Shown here: one piece after another, positions 26,003 to 35,719 of the stretch | Position numbering within the stretch: position 1 is the stretch's first letter | Layout of the letters: each line of letters starts with the position of its first letter | NCBI GenBank assembly: GCA_021816765.1 | Contig: JAKAXB010000006.1 | Location: 1-64,000, forward strand | DNA length: 64,000 nucleotides | DNA from: Natronospirales bacterium | GTDB taxonomy: Bacteria > Pseudomonadota > Gammaproteobacteria > Natronospirales > REEB76 | Direction: 5' to 3' | The notes under the pieces: model-generated | The model's database searches: none | The model's input: only the letters and a program-made list of their open reading frames with translations | What the model was told of the DNA's origin: nothing | Position numbers and translations under genes: made by a program

Positions 26003-26725
26003 ATGTGGTGGGCAGTTGCCATCGCCGCCCTGCTTTTTTCTGGTCTGGACCTGTGGGCCACGTGGTATTTCCACGGGCTCCACGCCCGTACCGGATGCAA
26101 TCAGCGGCGGATTGGCATAGATCAGGCCTGGCAAGCCTGGCTGTCTTCTGATCACTTGAGTCGGGAGGAACAGTCGGCGCGCATGGTATTACTTGGGAAA
26201 GTGGATGCACAGGTCCGGGCATCCGTGCACCAGAGCCTGCTGGAATTTGAACGTGCGCTGCAAACTGAAACTAACCCGATGCTTGTGGTGCGCAAGGAAC
26301 TTATGAGTAGTATTGACCGTCGCCAGCTCAATACCGAGGTTCTAAAACTTCCGGAACCTACGCGCGTGAATCTGCGTGCAACCAGCCTGGAAATACCGCA
26401 GACTGATGCGGAAGCCCGCATATACATCGCTGCCAATGAGCTGCGCATGGCGGTATTACGTGAATACAGCGGCCTGTGTTTCGGTGATTGTGCGGATGGC
26501 GACTGGTTCGATGTCTATGCAAGAGCGGCCTATCTGCGCCAGCGAAGCACACGCAATTATATCGAACGCACCCTTAACGGCAGCCAGAATATCGCCGCTG
26601 ACGCGCGTTTCCACACCATGACCCTGGTGGACAGCGAGATCCGCGCCAGGCTGCTGCAGATTCCCGCCGGTACGCGGTTCCCCGGCTTTGGGAAGACGCT
26701 GGCACAAAGCGATGAATCCGCATAA
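26003..26725 (+). CDS. Hypothetical membrane-anchored protein
   Basis: I do not recognise this family. The 240-residue product has one N-terminal hydrophobic segment (residues 2-22) followed by a soluble, helix-rich, charged domain with two nearby cysteines (CFGDC, about residue 160). The start lies one base after the EEP stop, so the two are probably co-expressed. Confidence 0.65.
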   Translation: MWWAVAIAALLFSGLDLWATWYFHGLHARTGCNQRRIGIDQAWQAWLSSDHLSREEQSARMVLLGKVDAQVRASVHQSLLEFERALQTETNPMLVVRKELMSSIDRRQLNTEVLKLPEPTRVNLRATSLEIPQTDAEARIYIAANELRMAVLREYSGLCFGDCADGDWFDVYARAAYLRQRSTRNYIERTLNGSQNIAADARFHTMTLVDSEIRARLLQIPAGTRFPGFGKTLAQSDESA

Positions 26726-26828
26726 TGCAAGTTGCAGTAATTGCCTTCAATTCCTATGATTGAGCGCTTATCCAGGTTGCAACTGGAACCCGCAATTCAG
26801 ACCTTCCAAGCTAAAGTGGAGTAAGCAT

Positions 26829-28871
26829 ATGTCCAACACTGCCCAGACCGACTGGCGGATCGAACGTGATGCAGACGACATCGCCTGGTTGTGTTTCGAT
26901 AAAGCCGGCACCAGTACCAACGTGTTGTCCGGCCAGGTGATGCTGGAGCTGGGTGAGCAACTCAAGACGCTGGCGGCATCACCCCCCAGAGGCCTGGTCA
27001 TCTACTCCGCCAAACAGAGTGGTTTCATCGCTGGTGCGGACATCAAGGAGTTTACCGGCCTGAAAACACCGCAGGACGCCTTTCAGATGGTCCGCCGCGG
27101 TCAGCTGGTACTGGAGCAACTGGGAAAATTACCCTGTCCCAGCGTGGCACTCATCAACGGTTTCTGCCTGGGCGGCGGGCTGGAGCTCGCGCTGGCGTGC
27201 CGTTATCGCGTGGGTATTGACGATGACCGCCTCAACCTCGGGCTCCCGGAAGTCAAGCTCGGCATCCATCCGGGTTTCGGCGGCACGGTACGTTCCACCC
27301 GTCTGGTGGGCGTGATTCATGCCATGAGCTTCATGCTCAATGGGCGCAATGTGCACGCACCCGAAGCCCTCAAGATGGGCCTGATTGACCGCCTGGTTAC
27401 TGGTGATAACGCCAAACAAACCGCGCGTGCGCTGCTACTCGGCCCGCCGCCGACGAAAAGTGCGCCCTTGGGTCAAAAATTACTGGCCTTCGGCCCATTG
27501 CGTCCCTTCATCGCCGGTATGCTGACAAAGCAAGTGGCATCCAAGGTGCGCCGCGACCATTATCCCGCACCGTACGCCATCATTGATCTGTGGAAAAAAT
27601 ACGCCGGCAGCGACGAAATGTATGTCCAGGAAGCCCATTCTATCGCACGGCTCATGGTACACGACACGGCGCATAACCTGGTACGCGTGTTCCTGCTGCA
27701 GGACCGGCTGAAATCCCTGGGTAAGAAATCTGATCTGGCGCTCAAACACGTTCATGTGGTGGGTGCCGGCACTATGGGAGGTGATATCGCCGCCTGGTGC
27801 GCATTGCGCGGTTTCAACGTGACCTTGCAGGATCGTGAAGAAAAATATATCCAGCCCGCCATCACCCGCGCGCGGAAGCTGTTCGAGAAAAGGCTGAAGG
27901 GCGAAGAAATTCAAAAGGCAGCCGCCCGCCTGAAGATGGATGTGGCGGGTGATGGCGCGAGAGATGCGGATGTGGTCATTGAAGCAATCTTCGAGGATGT
28001 GGACGCCAAACAGGATCTCTACAAAATACTGGACACCAAGATGCGCCCCGGCGCAATTCTTGCCACCAACACCTCCAGTATCCGCCTGGAGACGCTGCGT
28101 GGCGTACTCAAAAACCCACAGCGGCTTGTGGGACTGCATTTCTTCAATCCGGTAGCCAAGATGCCGCTGGTGGAAGTGATCCATGCGGACGACACTCCCA
28201 GAGATGAGATCGCCAGGGCACTGGCTTTCACCCGCCATATAGACAAACTGGCGGTGCCGGCGAAAAGTTCGCCCGGCTTTCTGGTGAACCGCATCCTCAT
28301 GCCCTATCTCATGGAGGCAATGCTGGCCGCAGATACAGGCATCCCGTTGGAAGCTATTGACCAGGCGGCGCTGGATTATGGCATGCCCATGGGGCCGGTG
28401 GAACTGGCGGATACGGTGGGCCTGGATGTATGTCTGTCAGTATCCAGGGTATTCGCCAGGGAATTCAACAAGAATATCCCCGACAGTCTTACCACGCTGG
28501 TTGCGGCCAAAAAACTGGGACGTAAAACCGGCGAAGGTTTCTATAAGTATCAGGATGGAAAGCCGGTGAAGGATCGAAGCCGTATGCAGCGGATGCCTGC
28601 CGACTTGCAGGATCGGCTGATCCTGCCCATGCTCAACGAAGCCGTAGCGGTGCTGCGTGAGCGCATCGTGGATGATGTAGATCTGCTGGATGCAGGTGTT
28701 ATATTCGGCACCGGTTTCGCACCATTCCGCGGCGGACCCATCAACTACATCCGCGCCGTTAGCGTAACCGATCTCAAGATGCGACTGGAAAAACTGATGC
28801 AGCAGTATGGCCAGCGCTTCAAGGCGGATGCGGGTTGGGATGCTCCGGCACTCAAGGAATCCAAAGCATGA
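26829..28871 (+). CDS. Bifunctional enoyl-CoA hydratase/3-hydroxyacyl-CoA dehydrogenase (FadB/FadJ type)
   Basis: The 680-residue enzyme has an N-terminal crotonase domain (oxyanion segments SGFIAGADIKEF and NGFCLGGGLELALACR). A 3-hydroxyacyl-CoA dehydrogenase domain follows, with the NAD motif VHVVGAGTMGGDIAAWCA and LVGLHFFNPVAKMPLVEV. It catalyses the two middle steps of fatty acid beta-oxidation. No thiolase gene is adjacent. ATG 26829 has ggag seven bases upstream. The stop overlaps the thioesterase start by four bases. Confidence 0.93.
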   Translation: MSNTAQTDWRIERDADDIAWLCFDKAGTSTNVLSGQVMLELGEQLKTLAASPPRGLVIYSAKQSGFIAGADIKEFTGLKTPQDAFQMVRRGQLVLEQLGKLPCPSVALINGFCLGGGLELALACRYRVGIDDDRLNLGLPEVKLGIHPGFGGTVRSTRLVGVIHAMSFMLNGRNVHAPEALKMGLIDRLVTGDNAKQTARALLLGPPPTKSAPLGQKLLAFGPLRPFIAGMLTKQVASKVRRDHYPAPYAIIDLWKKYAGSDEMYVQEAHSIARLMVHDTAHNLVRVFLLQDRLKSLGKKSDLALKHVHVVGAGTMGGDIAAWCALRGFNVTLQDREEKYIQPAITRARKLFEKRLKGEEIQKAAARLKMDVAGDGARDADVVIEAIFEDVDAKQDLYKILDTKMRPGAILATNTSSIRLETLRGVLKNPQRLVGLHFFNPVAKMPLVEVIHADDTPRDEIARALAFTRHIDKLAVPAKSSPGFLVNRILMPYLMEAMLAADTGIPLEAIDQAALDYGMPMGPVELADTVGLDVCLSVSRVFAREFNKNIPDSLTTLVAAKKLGRKTGEGFYKYQDGKPVKDRSRMQRMPADLQDRLILPMLNEAVAVLRERIVDDVDLLDAGVIFGTGFAPFRGGPINYIRAVSVTDLKMRLEKLMQQYGQRFKADAGWDAPALKESKA

Positions 28872-29269
28872 AATTCGATGCCATGCCCAAGGACCGTGAA
28901 GCCACGGTCCGCACCCTCGCCATGCCCAAGGACACTAACGGCCTGGGCGATATCTTCGGCGGCTGGATTATGTCGCACGCAGACATCGCCGGCGCCATTC
29001 TTGCGTTCCGCCGCGCCGGCGGCCGGGTGGTGACGGTTGCCGTGAACGAATTCGTGTTCGTAAGCCCGGTGTACGTGGGTGACGTGGTCAGTGTCTATAC
29101 TGACGTGGCACATGTGGGCACCACCTCCATCGCCATCGACGTCACGGTTTTTTCCCAGCGCAACGATGGGGAACATGAATCCTGCGTCAAGGTGGCCACG
29201 GCACAGATGACCTATGTGCGCGTGGGTGCCAACCGCCGCCCTGTGCCGATAGCGAAACATCCGGAGTAA
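28868..29269 (+). CDS. Acyl-CoA thioesterase (YciA-like hotdog fold)
   Basis: The 133-residue hotdog protein has AMPKDTNGLGDIFGGWIMSHAD, the YciA/Acot signature with the catalytic Asp/Asn region, and a VTVAVNEFVFVSPVYVGDVV strand. It hydrolyses acyl-CoAs. The ATGA overlap with the beta-oxidation gene suggests that it balances CoA during fatty acid use. Confidence 0.9.
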   Translation: MKFDAMPKDREATVRTLAMPKDTNGLGDIFGGWIMSHADIAGAILAFRRAGGRVVTVAVNEFVFVSPVYVGDVVSVYTDVAHVGTTSIAIDVTVFSQRNDGEHESCVKVATAQMTYVRVGANRRPVPIAKHPE

Positions 29270-29418
29270 GCACAGCGATTTCATTCACCAGCTCACATAC
29301 CCCCCGGCGCTCATCAGCCGCCATGTCCGGATGCAGCGGATGTCTATGCTAGACTTCCGGCCTCCGCCATGTGGGCGGGACGTTCCGTTAACCACAGACA
29401 GTTATCAGGCTTGCAGGC

Positions 29419-30468
29419 ATGTCGCCCAGAATACTCGACCGCGAACTCATCAAGAGTTTCTCGCCATTGAGCGGCCTCAAGCCGGAGAATCAGTCCGAAC
29501 TCGCCGCAAAAACTGCGATCCAGGAACTCGGTGCAGGCCGGTATCTGTTCAAGCAGGGTGACACCGACAGGCGCAACTTCTATCTCGTCAGGGGTTCGGT
29601 GGAGTTGCGCTCCGGTGATAAGGTGCTGGTGGTCATCACCGGCGGCGCCGATGAAACGCGCCATCCGCTGGCACCGCAGGTGCCGCGTCACCTGTCAGCC
29701 CGGGCGAGCACGAATATCGAATATTTCACCATAGACAGTGATCTGCTGGATATCCTGCTCACCTGGGACCAGACCGGAAGCTTTCAGGTGGGCGAGCTCC
29801 AGGTCCGGGAGAATGAAGTCCATGGCGATGACTGGATGACTGCCATCCTGCAGACCAAGGCATTCCACCGCATTCCACCGGCCAATATTCAGGCCTTGTT
29901 CATGCGCATGGAGCACCTTCCCCGCCAGCAAGGCGATGTCATCATCAAACAGGGCGACCAGGGGGATTTTTTCTACATAGTCACGGCAGGCAGTTGCCTG
30001 GTGACGCGCGAGATGCCCAATGACAAAAGCATAAAACTTGCCGAGCTGGAAGTGGGTGCCAGTTTTGGCGAGGAAGCTCTGCTTTCCGATGCCCCACGCA
30101 ACGCCACAGTCACCATGCTCACGCACGGCGCACTGGTACGCTTGGCCAAAGCGGATTTCAACACGCTATTGAAAGAACCCCTGCAGCAATGGGTGAGCCT
30201 TGAACAGGCAAAACAGACCATCGCAGCCGGCGGTCAGTGGCTGGATGTGCGCCTGCCAAGCGAATTTGAAAGGCTGCACCCGGATGGTGCAGTCAATATT
30301 CCGCTGTATTTCCTTCGCATGAAACTCGACACCCTCGACCCGAAACGCCGCTACGTGGTCTGCTGCGATACCGGCCGACGCAGTTCGGCGGGCGCCTATA
30401 TTCTGAGTGAGCGGGGGTTTGATGCCTGCGTGCTCAAGGATGGTCTTGCTGCGCAGACATCTATTTGA
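29419..30468 (+). CDS. Cyclic nucleotide-binding and rhodanese fusion protein
   Basis: The 349-residue protein has two cyclic-nucleotide-binding-like domains. The first (about 12-115) is degenerate. The second (about 140-250) has GDFFYIVTAGSCLV and the phosphate-binding cassette-like SFGEEALLSDAPRNATV. A C-terminal rhodanese domain (about 255-345) follows, with LDVRLPSEF and the active-site loop CCDTGRRS. No transmembrane segment or DNA-binding domain is visible. It could couple nucleotide sensing to sulfur or persulfide transfer. Confidence 0.85.
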   Translation: MSPRILDRELIKSFSPLSGLKPENQSELAAKTAIQELGAGRYLFKQGDTDRRNFYLVRGSVELRSGDKVLVVITGGADETRHPLAPQVPRHLSARASTNIEYFTIDSDLLDILLTWDQTGSFQVGELQVRENEVHGDDWMTAILQTKAFHRIPPANIQALFMRMEHLPRQQGDVIIKQGDQGDFFYIVTAGSCLVTREMPNDKSIKLAELEVGASFGEEALLSDAPRNATVTMLTHGALVRLAKADFNTLLKEPLQQWVSLEQAKQTIAAGGQWLDVRLPSEFERLHPDGAVNIPLYFLRMKLDTLDPKRRYVVCCDTGRRSSAGAYILSERGFDACVLKDGLAAQTSI

Positions 30469-30530
30469 TCCGTTTTTCGAATACTTCAGGTATCCAGTCG
30501 GCAGGAACTTCAGGTCGCCTAACACCGCAT

Positions 30531-30878
30531 TTACATCGTATGGGTCGGACGATCCGCCTGCAATGCACCGCCCAGGAGACCCTCGATCTTGCGCTGTGTA
30601 TTGCCGCCATCCTGTTCACTGAACTGAACGCCAATGCCCGTGGCGCGGGTGCGGTTGGTACTGCGCGGTGTCACCCAGATGACCTTGGCTGCCACCGGGA
30701 GACGCTCCGGTGAACCCATAAGCTGCAGAAGAATGAAGACATCATCACCCAATTGGTAAGGTTTGCTGGTGGGAATGAACAGGCCGCCGTTCTTCACAAA
30801 CGGCATATAGGCGCTGTACAGCGCACTCTTATCCTGGATAGCGATATTGAGTATCGCTTGCTGACGGGCTGTATTCAT
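30531..30878 (-). CDS. pilZ: PilZ domain protein of the holB operon
   Basis: The 115-residue protein matches the canonical type IV pilus PilZ, whose gene follows holB in many gammaproteobacteria. It shows NGGLFIPTSKPYQLGDDVFILLQL and the C-terminal ATGIGVQFSEQD. Like other founding-type PilZ proteins it lacks the RxxxR c-di-GMP motif, so it probably does not bind the nucleotide. ATG 30878 lies five bases after the holB stop. Confidence 0.88.
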   Translation of the reverse strand: MNTARQQAILNIAIQDKSALYSAYMPFVKNGGLFIPTSKPYQLGDDVFILLQLMGSPERLPVAAKVIWVTPRSTNRTRATGIGVQFSEQDGGNTQRKIEGLLGGALQADRPTHTM

Positions 30879-30883
30879 CCAAA

Positions 30884-31921
30884 CTATCCTCCGCACGCGG
30901 CGAGCGGCGCCGCCTCCAGTGTCCGCAATCCATCCGCCCATTCCAGGAACAGGCCCTCCAGCAGGAGCTGGGCGTTTACGGACGTGGCAACAAGTGCCAC
31001 CGCCTCATTCAGATGTTTAAGATAAGCATGCAGTGCGCGCAAGTTTATGCCCTTGAGGGCGCTTTGCAACAGGTCCAGCGCATCAGTATTGACGATCGTC
31101 CTCCGGTCCGCATCCCCAATGGATGCCAATATAATCAGATCCATCACCCAGGATTGCAGCAGCCCCAATGTTACCGGCAACGTTTCGCGGTCAAGCTCGG
31201 CGGCACAAGCCAGGGGATTGCGCTTGCCATTGAGCAGTTCCACCAGCGTCGCATAGAACTGCAATCTCTCCTGTATCAGCCTGTATCGAGTCAAACGCAG
31301 TGCGGCCAGCGGTCCTCCGCCCGCAATGCCCAATAATGCCGGCCAGTCGTGGCGGGACTCCCGGCTATTCAGCCATTGCAGTACTGTGGTCCTGTCGGGT
31401 GGCGGCAGGCGCACATCCTGGCAGCGGCTGCGGATGGTGGCAGCCAGCCGTGCCGGCCGGGCCGTAACCAGCAGCAACAACGTATCCGCCGACGGTTCCT
31501 CCAGGGTCTTGAGCAGGCTGTTGGCGGCATTGGTGTTCATGGCATCCGCCGGTGCAAGCAATGCAATTTTCCTGCCACTGTGCTGACTGGTGAGCGTGAG
31601 ATTCTGGGACAATTCGCGGATCTGGTCCACGAGGATAGCCGATTTGTCTTCCAGAATGGTCACATAAAAGTAGTCCGGGTGCGCGCCGGCACTGAATTGA
31701 CGGCAGGAATTGCACCAGCCGCAGGCGCGCTGATTCTCGCGATGGCGACACAACGCCAGCATCGCGAATGCTTGCGCGAACAGCTGTTTACCTGTGCCAG
31801 CGATACCAGAAATCAACAAAGCATGGGGCAATTTTCCGTCCGCCAGCCGTGTGTACAACCGCCGCCATGTTTCCTGTTGCCATGGCAATGCCGCCGTTTG
31901 CAGTTCAGGTGTGGTATTCAT
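30884..31921 (-). CDS. holB: DNA polymerase III subunit delta'
   Basis: The 345-residue clamp-loader subunit has the P-loop-like GIAGTGKQ, the zinc-binding cysteines in CRHRENQRACGWCNSC and the NSLLKTLEEPSADTLLLL sensor region. It opens the beta clamp together with delta and tau/gamma. The start overlaps the tmk stop by four bases. Confidence 0.92.
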   Translation of the reverse strand: MNTTPELQTAALPWQQETWRRLYTRLADGKLPHALLISGIAGTGKQLFAQAFAMLALCRHRENQRACGWCNSCRQFSAGAHPDYFYVTILEDKSAILVDQIRELSQNLTLTSQHSGRKIALLAPADAMNTNAANSLLKTLEEPSADTLLLLVTARPARLAATIRSRCQDVRLPPPDRTTVLQWLNSRESRHDWPALLGIAGGGPLAALRLTRYRLIQERLQFYATLVELLNGKRNPLACAAELDRETLPVTLGLLQSWVMDLIILASIGDADRRTIVNTDALDLLQSALKGINLRALHAYLKHLNEAVALVATSVNAQLLLEGLFLEWADGLRTLEAAPLAACGG

Positions 31922-32556
31922 AACCAGCGGGCAAGTCGTGCTTGCAATACCTTTATAATCTGCCGCCGCACATCCTGCATATCGCCATCTGCCCGGATCA
32001 GCCCGATGCGCAGCGGTTCGCACCGGGCGCGCGCGCGATATGCGCGCCGCACGCGCTCAAAAAATACCTTGCGTTCCAATTCAAAGCGGTCACGCTGGCC
32101 ACGGCCTCGCATGCGCCTGATGCCCACCTGCACGGGTGCGTCGAGCAACAACGTCAAATCCGGTTTCAGGCCCCGTAGCACCCAACGCTCCAGCGTCGCG
32201 ATGTGTTGCATCGGTAGTTTGCGCCCGCCACCCTGGTAGGCATAACTCGCGTCAGTAAAACGGTCGCACAGCACCCAGGTGCCGGCTGCGAGTGCCGGGC
32301 GAATAACATACTCCACATGGCTGGCGCGGGCGGCGAACATAAGCAGCAATTCGCTCATGGCGGGCAGTTGCTCATTGGACGCGTCCAGCAGCAATTCGCG
32401 GATACGTTCCGCCAGCGGCGTGCCACCAGGCTCACGCGTTATCAGCACCTTGACTCCCTGTGCCTTCAGCCAATCGTGTATAAAGCCAAGATGGGTGGAC
32501 TTGCCCACGCCCTCGATGCCTTCCACGGTAATGAGGCGGGCCTTGCGCATGTTCAC
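31918..32556 (-). CDS. tmk: Thymidylate kinase
   Basis: The 212-residue kinase phosphorylates dTMP to dTDP. It has the P-loop EGIEGVGKST, the REPGGTPLAERIRELLLD segment and the CDRFTDASYAYQGGGR DRY-type motif. Starts at 32556 and 32550 are both possible. It overlaps mltG by four bases. Confidence 0.95.
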   Translation of the reverse strand: MNMRKARLITVEGIEGVGKSTHLGFIHDWLKAQGVKVLITREPGGTPLAERIRELLLDASNEQLPAMSELLLMFAARASHVEYVIRPALAAGTWVLCDRFTDASYAYQGGGRKLPMQHIATLERWVLRGLKPDLTLLLDAPVQVGIRRMRGRGQRDRFELERKVFFERVRRAYRARARCEPLRIGLIRADGDMQDVRRQIIKVLQARLARWL

Positions 32557-33569
32557 GGCTTACGGTGCGGGGTCAGTTGATATTTGCGTACCGCAGCGTC
32601 CTGCTGCTGCAGCGTCGCCGAAAATTGATGGGTACCGTCACCACGCGCCACAAAATAAAGGGCGTTGCCGGACGCCGGATGCAGCGCCGCCTCTATGGAT
32701 GGCAGGCCGGGCATGCAGATGGGCGTGGGCGGAAGACCATAGCGCGTGTAGGTGTTATAGGGCGTATCGGTGCGCAGATCCTTATAAGTAATCCTGCCGT
32801 TATATGCATTTCCCAAGCCGTAGATCACCGTGGGATCCGACTGCAGCTTCATGCCCTTCTCAAGTCTGCGCACGAATACGCCGGCGATTTCTGCGCGCTC
32901 CACGGGTTGGGCCGTTTCTTTTTCAATGATGGATGCCAAAATCAGGGCGTCGTAGGGCGTCTTGTAGGGTAAATTCTGCGCCCGCGCCTGCCAAGCCGCA
33001 TGCAGGTGATCTTGCATGGTGCGATAGGCACGTTCCAGAAAAGCTGCATCCGTGGTGTCTTTGGGAAATTGATAGGTGTCAGGGAAAAACCGGCCCTCCG
33101 GATTCTCGCCTGGATGACCGAGTCGGGTCATGATGACGCTGTCATCCAGCCCCTTGAGGGTATGCCGGAGTTCCGGGTCCTGCTCCACTGCCTGCAACAC
33201 CTGCGCAAAGGTCCAGCCATCCACCAGGGTAAGGGGATGCATCACCACCCTGCCACTTTTCAGCAACGCCAAAAGACCGGCGACATTGGTACCCGGTTGC
33301 ACCAGGTATTCACCCGCACGAATGGTACTGGCGTCGCCCCGCAATCGTGCCAGCAATACCAGATCCAACGGATGCGGGAGTGCACCCTGAGCATGCAGCT
33401 GCGCGGCCACGGCACGCAGAGGCTGGCCGGGGGTCACTTCCACATCCACCGCTTTGTTGCCGGGCACTACCGGCACGATGTACCAGTTCCAATAGGCAAG
33501 TCCGGTGCTCGCGATGATCACGGCGAGGACGGCGGGCAACCATAAACGCAGACGTTTTTTATTCACCAT
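32553..33569 (-). CDS. mltG: Endolytic peptidoglycan transglycosylase MltG
   Basis: MltG cleaves nascent glycan strands at the inner membrane. The 338-residue product has an N-terminal transmembrane helix (about 8-28) and a LysM-like part. The YceG catalytic domain contains ASIIEKETAQ with the essential Glu, and LQSDPTVIYGLG follows. In most relatives pabC precedes mltG; here a 455-bp gap takes its place. Confidence 0.94.
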   Translation of the reverse strand: MVNKKRLRLWLPAVLAVIIASTGLAYWNWYIVPVVPGNKAVDVEVTPGQPLRAVAAQLHAQGALPHPLDLVLLARLRGDASTIRAGEYLVQPGTNVAGLLALLKSGRVVMHPLTLVDGWTFAQVLQAVEQDPELRHTLKGLDDSVIMTRLGHPGENPEGRFFPDTYQFPKDTTDAAFLERAYRTMQDHLHAAWQARAQNLPYKTPYDALILASIIEKETAQPVERAEIAGVFVRRLEKGMKLQSDPTVIYGLGNAYNGRITYKDLRTDTPYNTYTRYGLPPTPICMPGLPSIEAALHPASGNALYFVARGDGTHQFSATLQQQDAAVRKYQLTPHRKP

Positions 33570-34024
33570 GATTCTTCCTTCAGGCGTGCGCCGTCCAAGC
33601 CCAGGGCCGGCATGGCATGGCGTTCACGGTGATCTTTCCTTGGCCGACATGACGAACTTCGGCCAGACGCCGCGGGCGAATTTGCGCGCAAATGCTTCCA
33701 CAGGCCACATGGTTTCCGCCGACGTCAGACTGGCAATGCATATTCAGCATGTCTGTCTGGCGCGCAGGTTCCAGTAATTAAGATGCCTGAATGCTCGCGA
33801 GCCACAGGCTCCGCATCGTCAGCGCATGGTGGGAAAGCCGGGTGACCATGCCGCTTAATTGTACCTTTGAAAATCGCAGCTTTTTCATCCGGCAGCATGT
33901 CTGTCCCGGATGTTATCAGCTCCTGCCCACTCGGCGCACGCCAATATCCGCTCAAAGCAATCAAGGTGCTTGAACCGAACCTGCCGATGCTGAACCCGAG
34001 TGTCGGCCACACAGGCGAGTGCCG
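33570..34024. other. 455-bp gap between fabF and mltG, no gene recognised
   Basis: This is the usual position of pabC (aminodeoxychorismate lyase). None of the six frames shows PabC motifs. The longest minus-strand frame (33725-34012) has no recognisable family. It may be decayed sequence or a replaced segment. Confidence 0.45.
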
Positions 34025-35269
34025 TCAATCAAGGCGACGGAAGACCAGTGTGCCATTAGTGCCGCCGAAACCGAAGGAATTGGACAGCACCGTATCAACC
34101 TTCAGCCTGCGTGCCGCGTGTGGTACATAATCCAGATCGCAGCCTTCATCCGGGTTATCCAGGTTGATGGTGGGCGGTACCACCTGGTCGCGCAGCGTCA
34201 GGACGCTGAAGATGGCTTCCACGCCGCCGGCAGCGCCCAGCAAATGACCGGTCATGGACTTGGTGGAACTGACCGCCAGCTTCAGGGCGTGAGCACCGAA
34301 AGCACGTTTGATGGCAACGGTTTCACCTTTATCGCCCGGCAGGGTGGAGGTGCCGTGCGCGTTGATGTACTGTACCCCGCCGGTATTGAGCCCGGCATCG
34401 TGCAGCGCATTCAGCATGCAAAGACGTGCACCCTCCCCGTCTTCGGGTGGTGCGGTCATGTGGTGGGCGTCGCCGCTCATGCCGAAGCCCGCGAGCTCAG
34501 CGTAAATGTGTGCACCGCGACGTTTCGCGTACTCGTATTCTTCAAGTACCAGTATACCGGCGCCTTCGCCCAGTACGAAACCGTCGCGGTCTTTATCCCA
34601 GGGTCGACTGGCTTTTCCCGGCGCGTCATTGCGCGTGGATAATGCACGCGCGGCGCAAAAGCCGCCCACGCCCAGCGGTGTCACCGCCATTTCCGCACCA
34701 CCGGCAATCATCACATCCGCATCGCCATACTGGATACAACGCATGGCGATGCCGATATTATGGTTGGCGGTGGTGCAAGCGGTGACGACTGCGATATTCG
34801 GGCCTTTGAAGCCGTATATGATGGACAAATGCCCCGCAATCATATTGATGATGCTGCTGGGTACAAAAAACGGTGATACGCGCTTGGGGCCACGGTTCTC
34901 AATAATTGAAACATGTGCCTTTTCGATATTGGTGAGACCACCGATACCGGCACCGATAGCCGCTCCGATCCGCGGCGCGCTGACCTCCGTCACTTCGAGC
35001 CCTGAATCCTTAACGGCCTGGATGGATGCCGCCACACCGTAGTGCACGAATGGGTCCATCTTCTTAATGTCCTTGGGCTCGATGTATTGGGCGGGATCGA
35101 AATGTTTCACTTCCGCCGCAATGCGAGTCGGATAATTCGTCGCATCGAAATGGGTGATGGGCCCGACACCGCTCTTGCCGGCGATAGCGGCTGACCATGC
35201 CTCTGCCACGGTGTTTCCCAATGGGGAGATGATTCCCAGCCCTGTTATCACCACACGCCGCTTGGACAC
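34025..35269 (-). CDS. fabF: Beta-ketoacyl-ACP synthase II
   Basis: The 414-residue condensing enzyme elongates acyl-ACP with malonyl-ACP. Catalytic residues are visible: Cys in [13 protein letters not shown] and His in [11 protein letters not shown] and [10 protein letters not shown]. The likely start is GTG 35269 ([12 protein letters not shown]), because no ATG lies at the family N-terminus. Confidence 0.95.
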   Translation of the reverse strand: MSKRRVVITGLGIISPLGNTVAEAWSAAIAGKSGVGPITHFDATNYPTRIAAEVKHFDPAQYIEPKDIKKMDPFVHYGVAASIQAVKDSGLEVTEVSAPRIGAAIGAGIGGLTNIEKAHVSIIENRGPKRVSPFFVPSSIINMIAGHLSIIYGFKGPNIAVVTACTTANHNIGIAMRCIQYGDADVMIAGGAEMAVTPLGVGGFCAARALSTRNDAPGKASRPWDKDRDGFVLGEGAGILVLEEYEYAKRRGAHIYAELAGFGMSGDAHHMTAPPEDGEGARLCMLNALHDAGLNTGGVQYINAHGTSTLPGDKGETVAIKRAFGAHALKLAVSSTKSMTGHLLGAAGGVEAIFSVLTLRDQVVPPTINLDNPDEGCDLDYVPHAARRLKVDTVLSNSFGFGGTNGTLVFRRLD

Positions 35270-35368
35270 TGGCTCATCCTCGCTTGCCTGACCAGGACAG
35301 AGTATAAGAAAACACAAGGCCGTTGCCACCTCGCAGCGACAACGGCTCTGTAAATGAGAATCACGGGC

Positions 35369-35611
35369 TCAGGCGTTGGGCAGATGTTCCTTGATGTAGT
35401 CAACCGCCTGTCCAACGGTGGTGATCTTCTCCGCTTCCTCGTCAGGGATTTCGCACTCGAATTCTTCCTCAAGGGCCATGACCAGTTCGACGGTATCCAG
35501 GGAGTCAGCACCCAGATCGTCCACAAAGGAGGCCTGCGGCGTAACCTGTTCTTCTTTCACGCCTAACTGCTCCACGACGATCTTCTTTACGCGTTCTTCG
35601 ATGCTACTCAT
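35369..35611 (-). CDS. acpP: Acyl carrier protein
   Basis: The 80-residue acidic protein has the phosphopantetheine attachment site [15 protein letters not shown] (Ser 38 or so). ATG 35611 is preceded by gggaggt. It carries acyl chains for fatty acid synthesis and lies between fabF and fabG. Confidence 0.97.
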   Translation of the reverse strand: MSSIEERVKKIVVEQLGVKEEQVTPQASFVDDLGADSLDTVELVMALEEEFECEIPDEEAEKITTVGQAVDYIKEHLPNA

Positions 35612-35679
35612 GACTATTGGAACCTCCCGAAGTGAAAAAACAGTTGTGGCGCGGTCAGTCCGGCCAAACCGGGGGCGGT

Positions 35680-35708
35680 ATTGTAGTGAAAACTCCCCGC
35701 GCGTGCCA
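35680..35708 (-). promoter_or_regulatory. Possible sigma-70 promoter of acpP
   Basis: On the minus strand a TGGCAC element (35708-35703) and TACAAT (35685-35680) are separated by exactly 17 bases. They lie about 70 bases upstream of the acpP start. The -10 matches well and the -35 poorly. An extra acpP promoter would fit the high demand for ACP. Confidence 0.35.
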
Positions 35709-35719
35709 GCCACCGTGTT

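Noticed and set aside
33725-34012. 95-residue minus-strand frame in the fabF-mltG gap as a possible PabC remnant
   Set aside because: No PabC motif such as the lysine region or the C-terminal domain can be recognised, so I left the gap unassigned.
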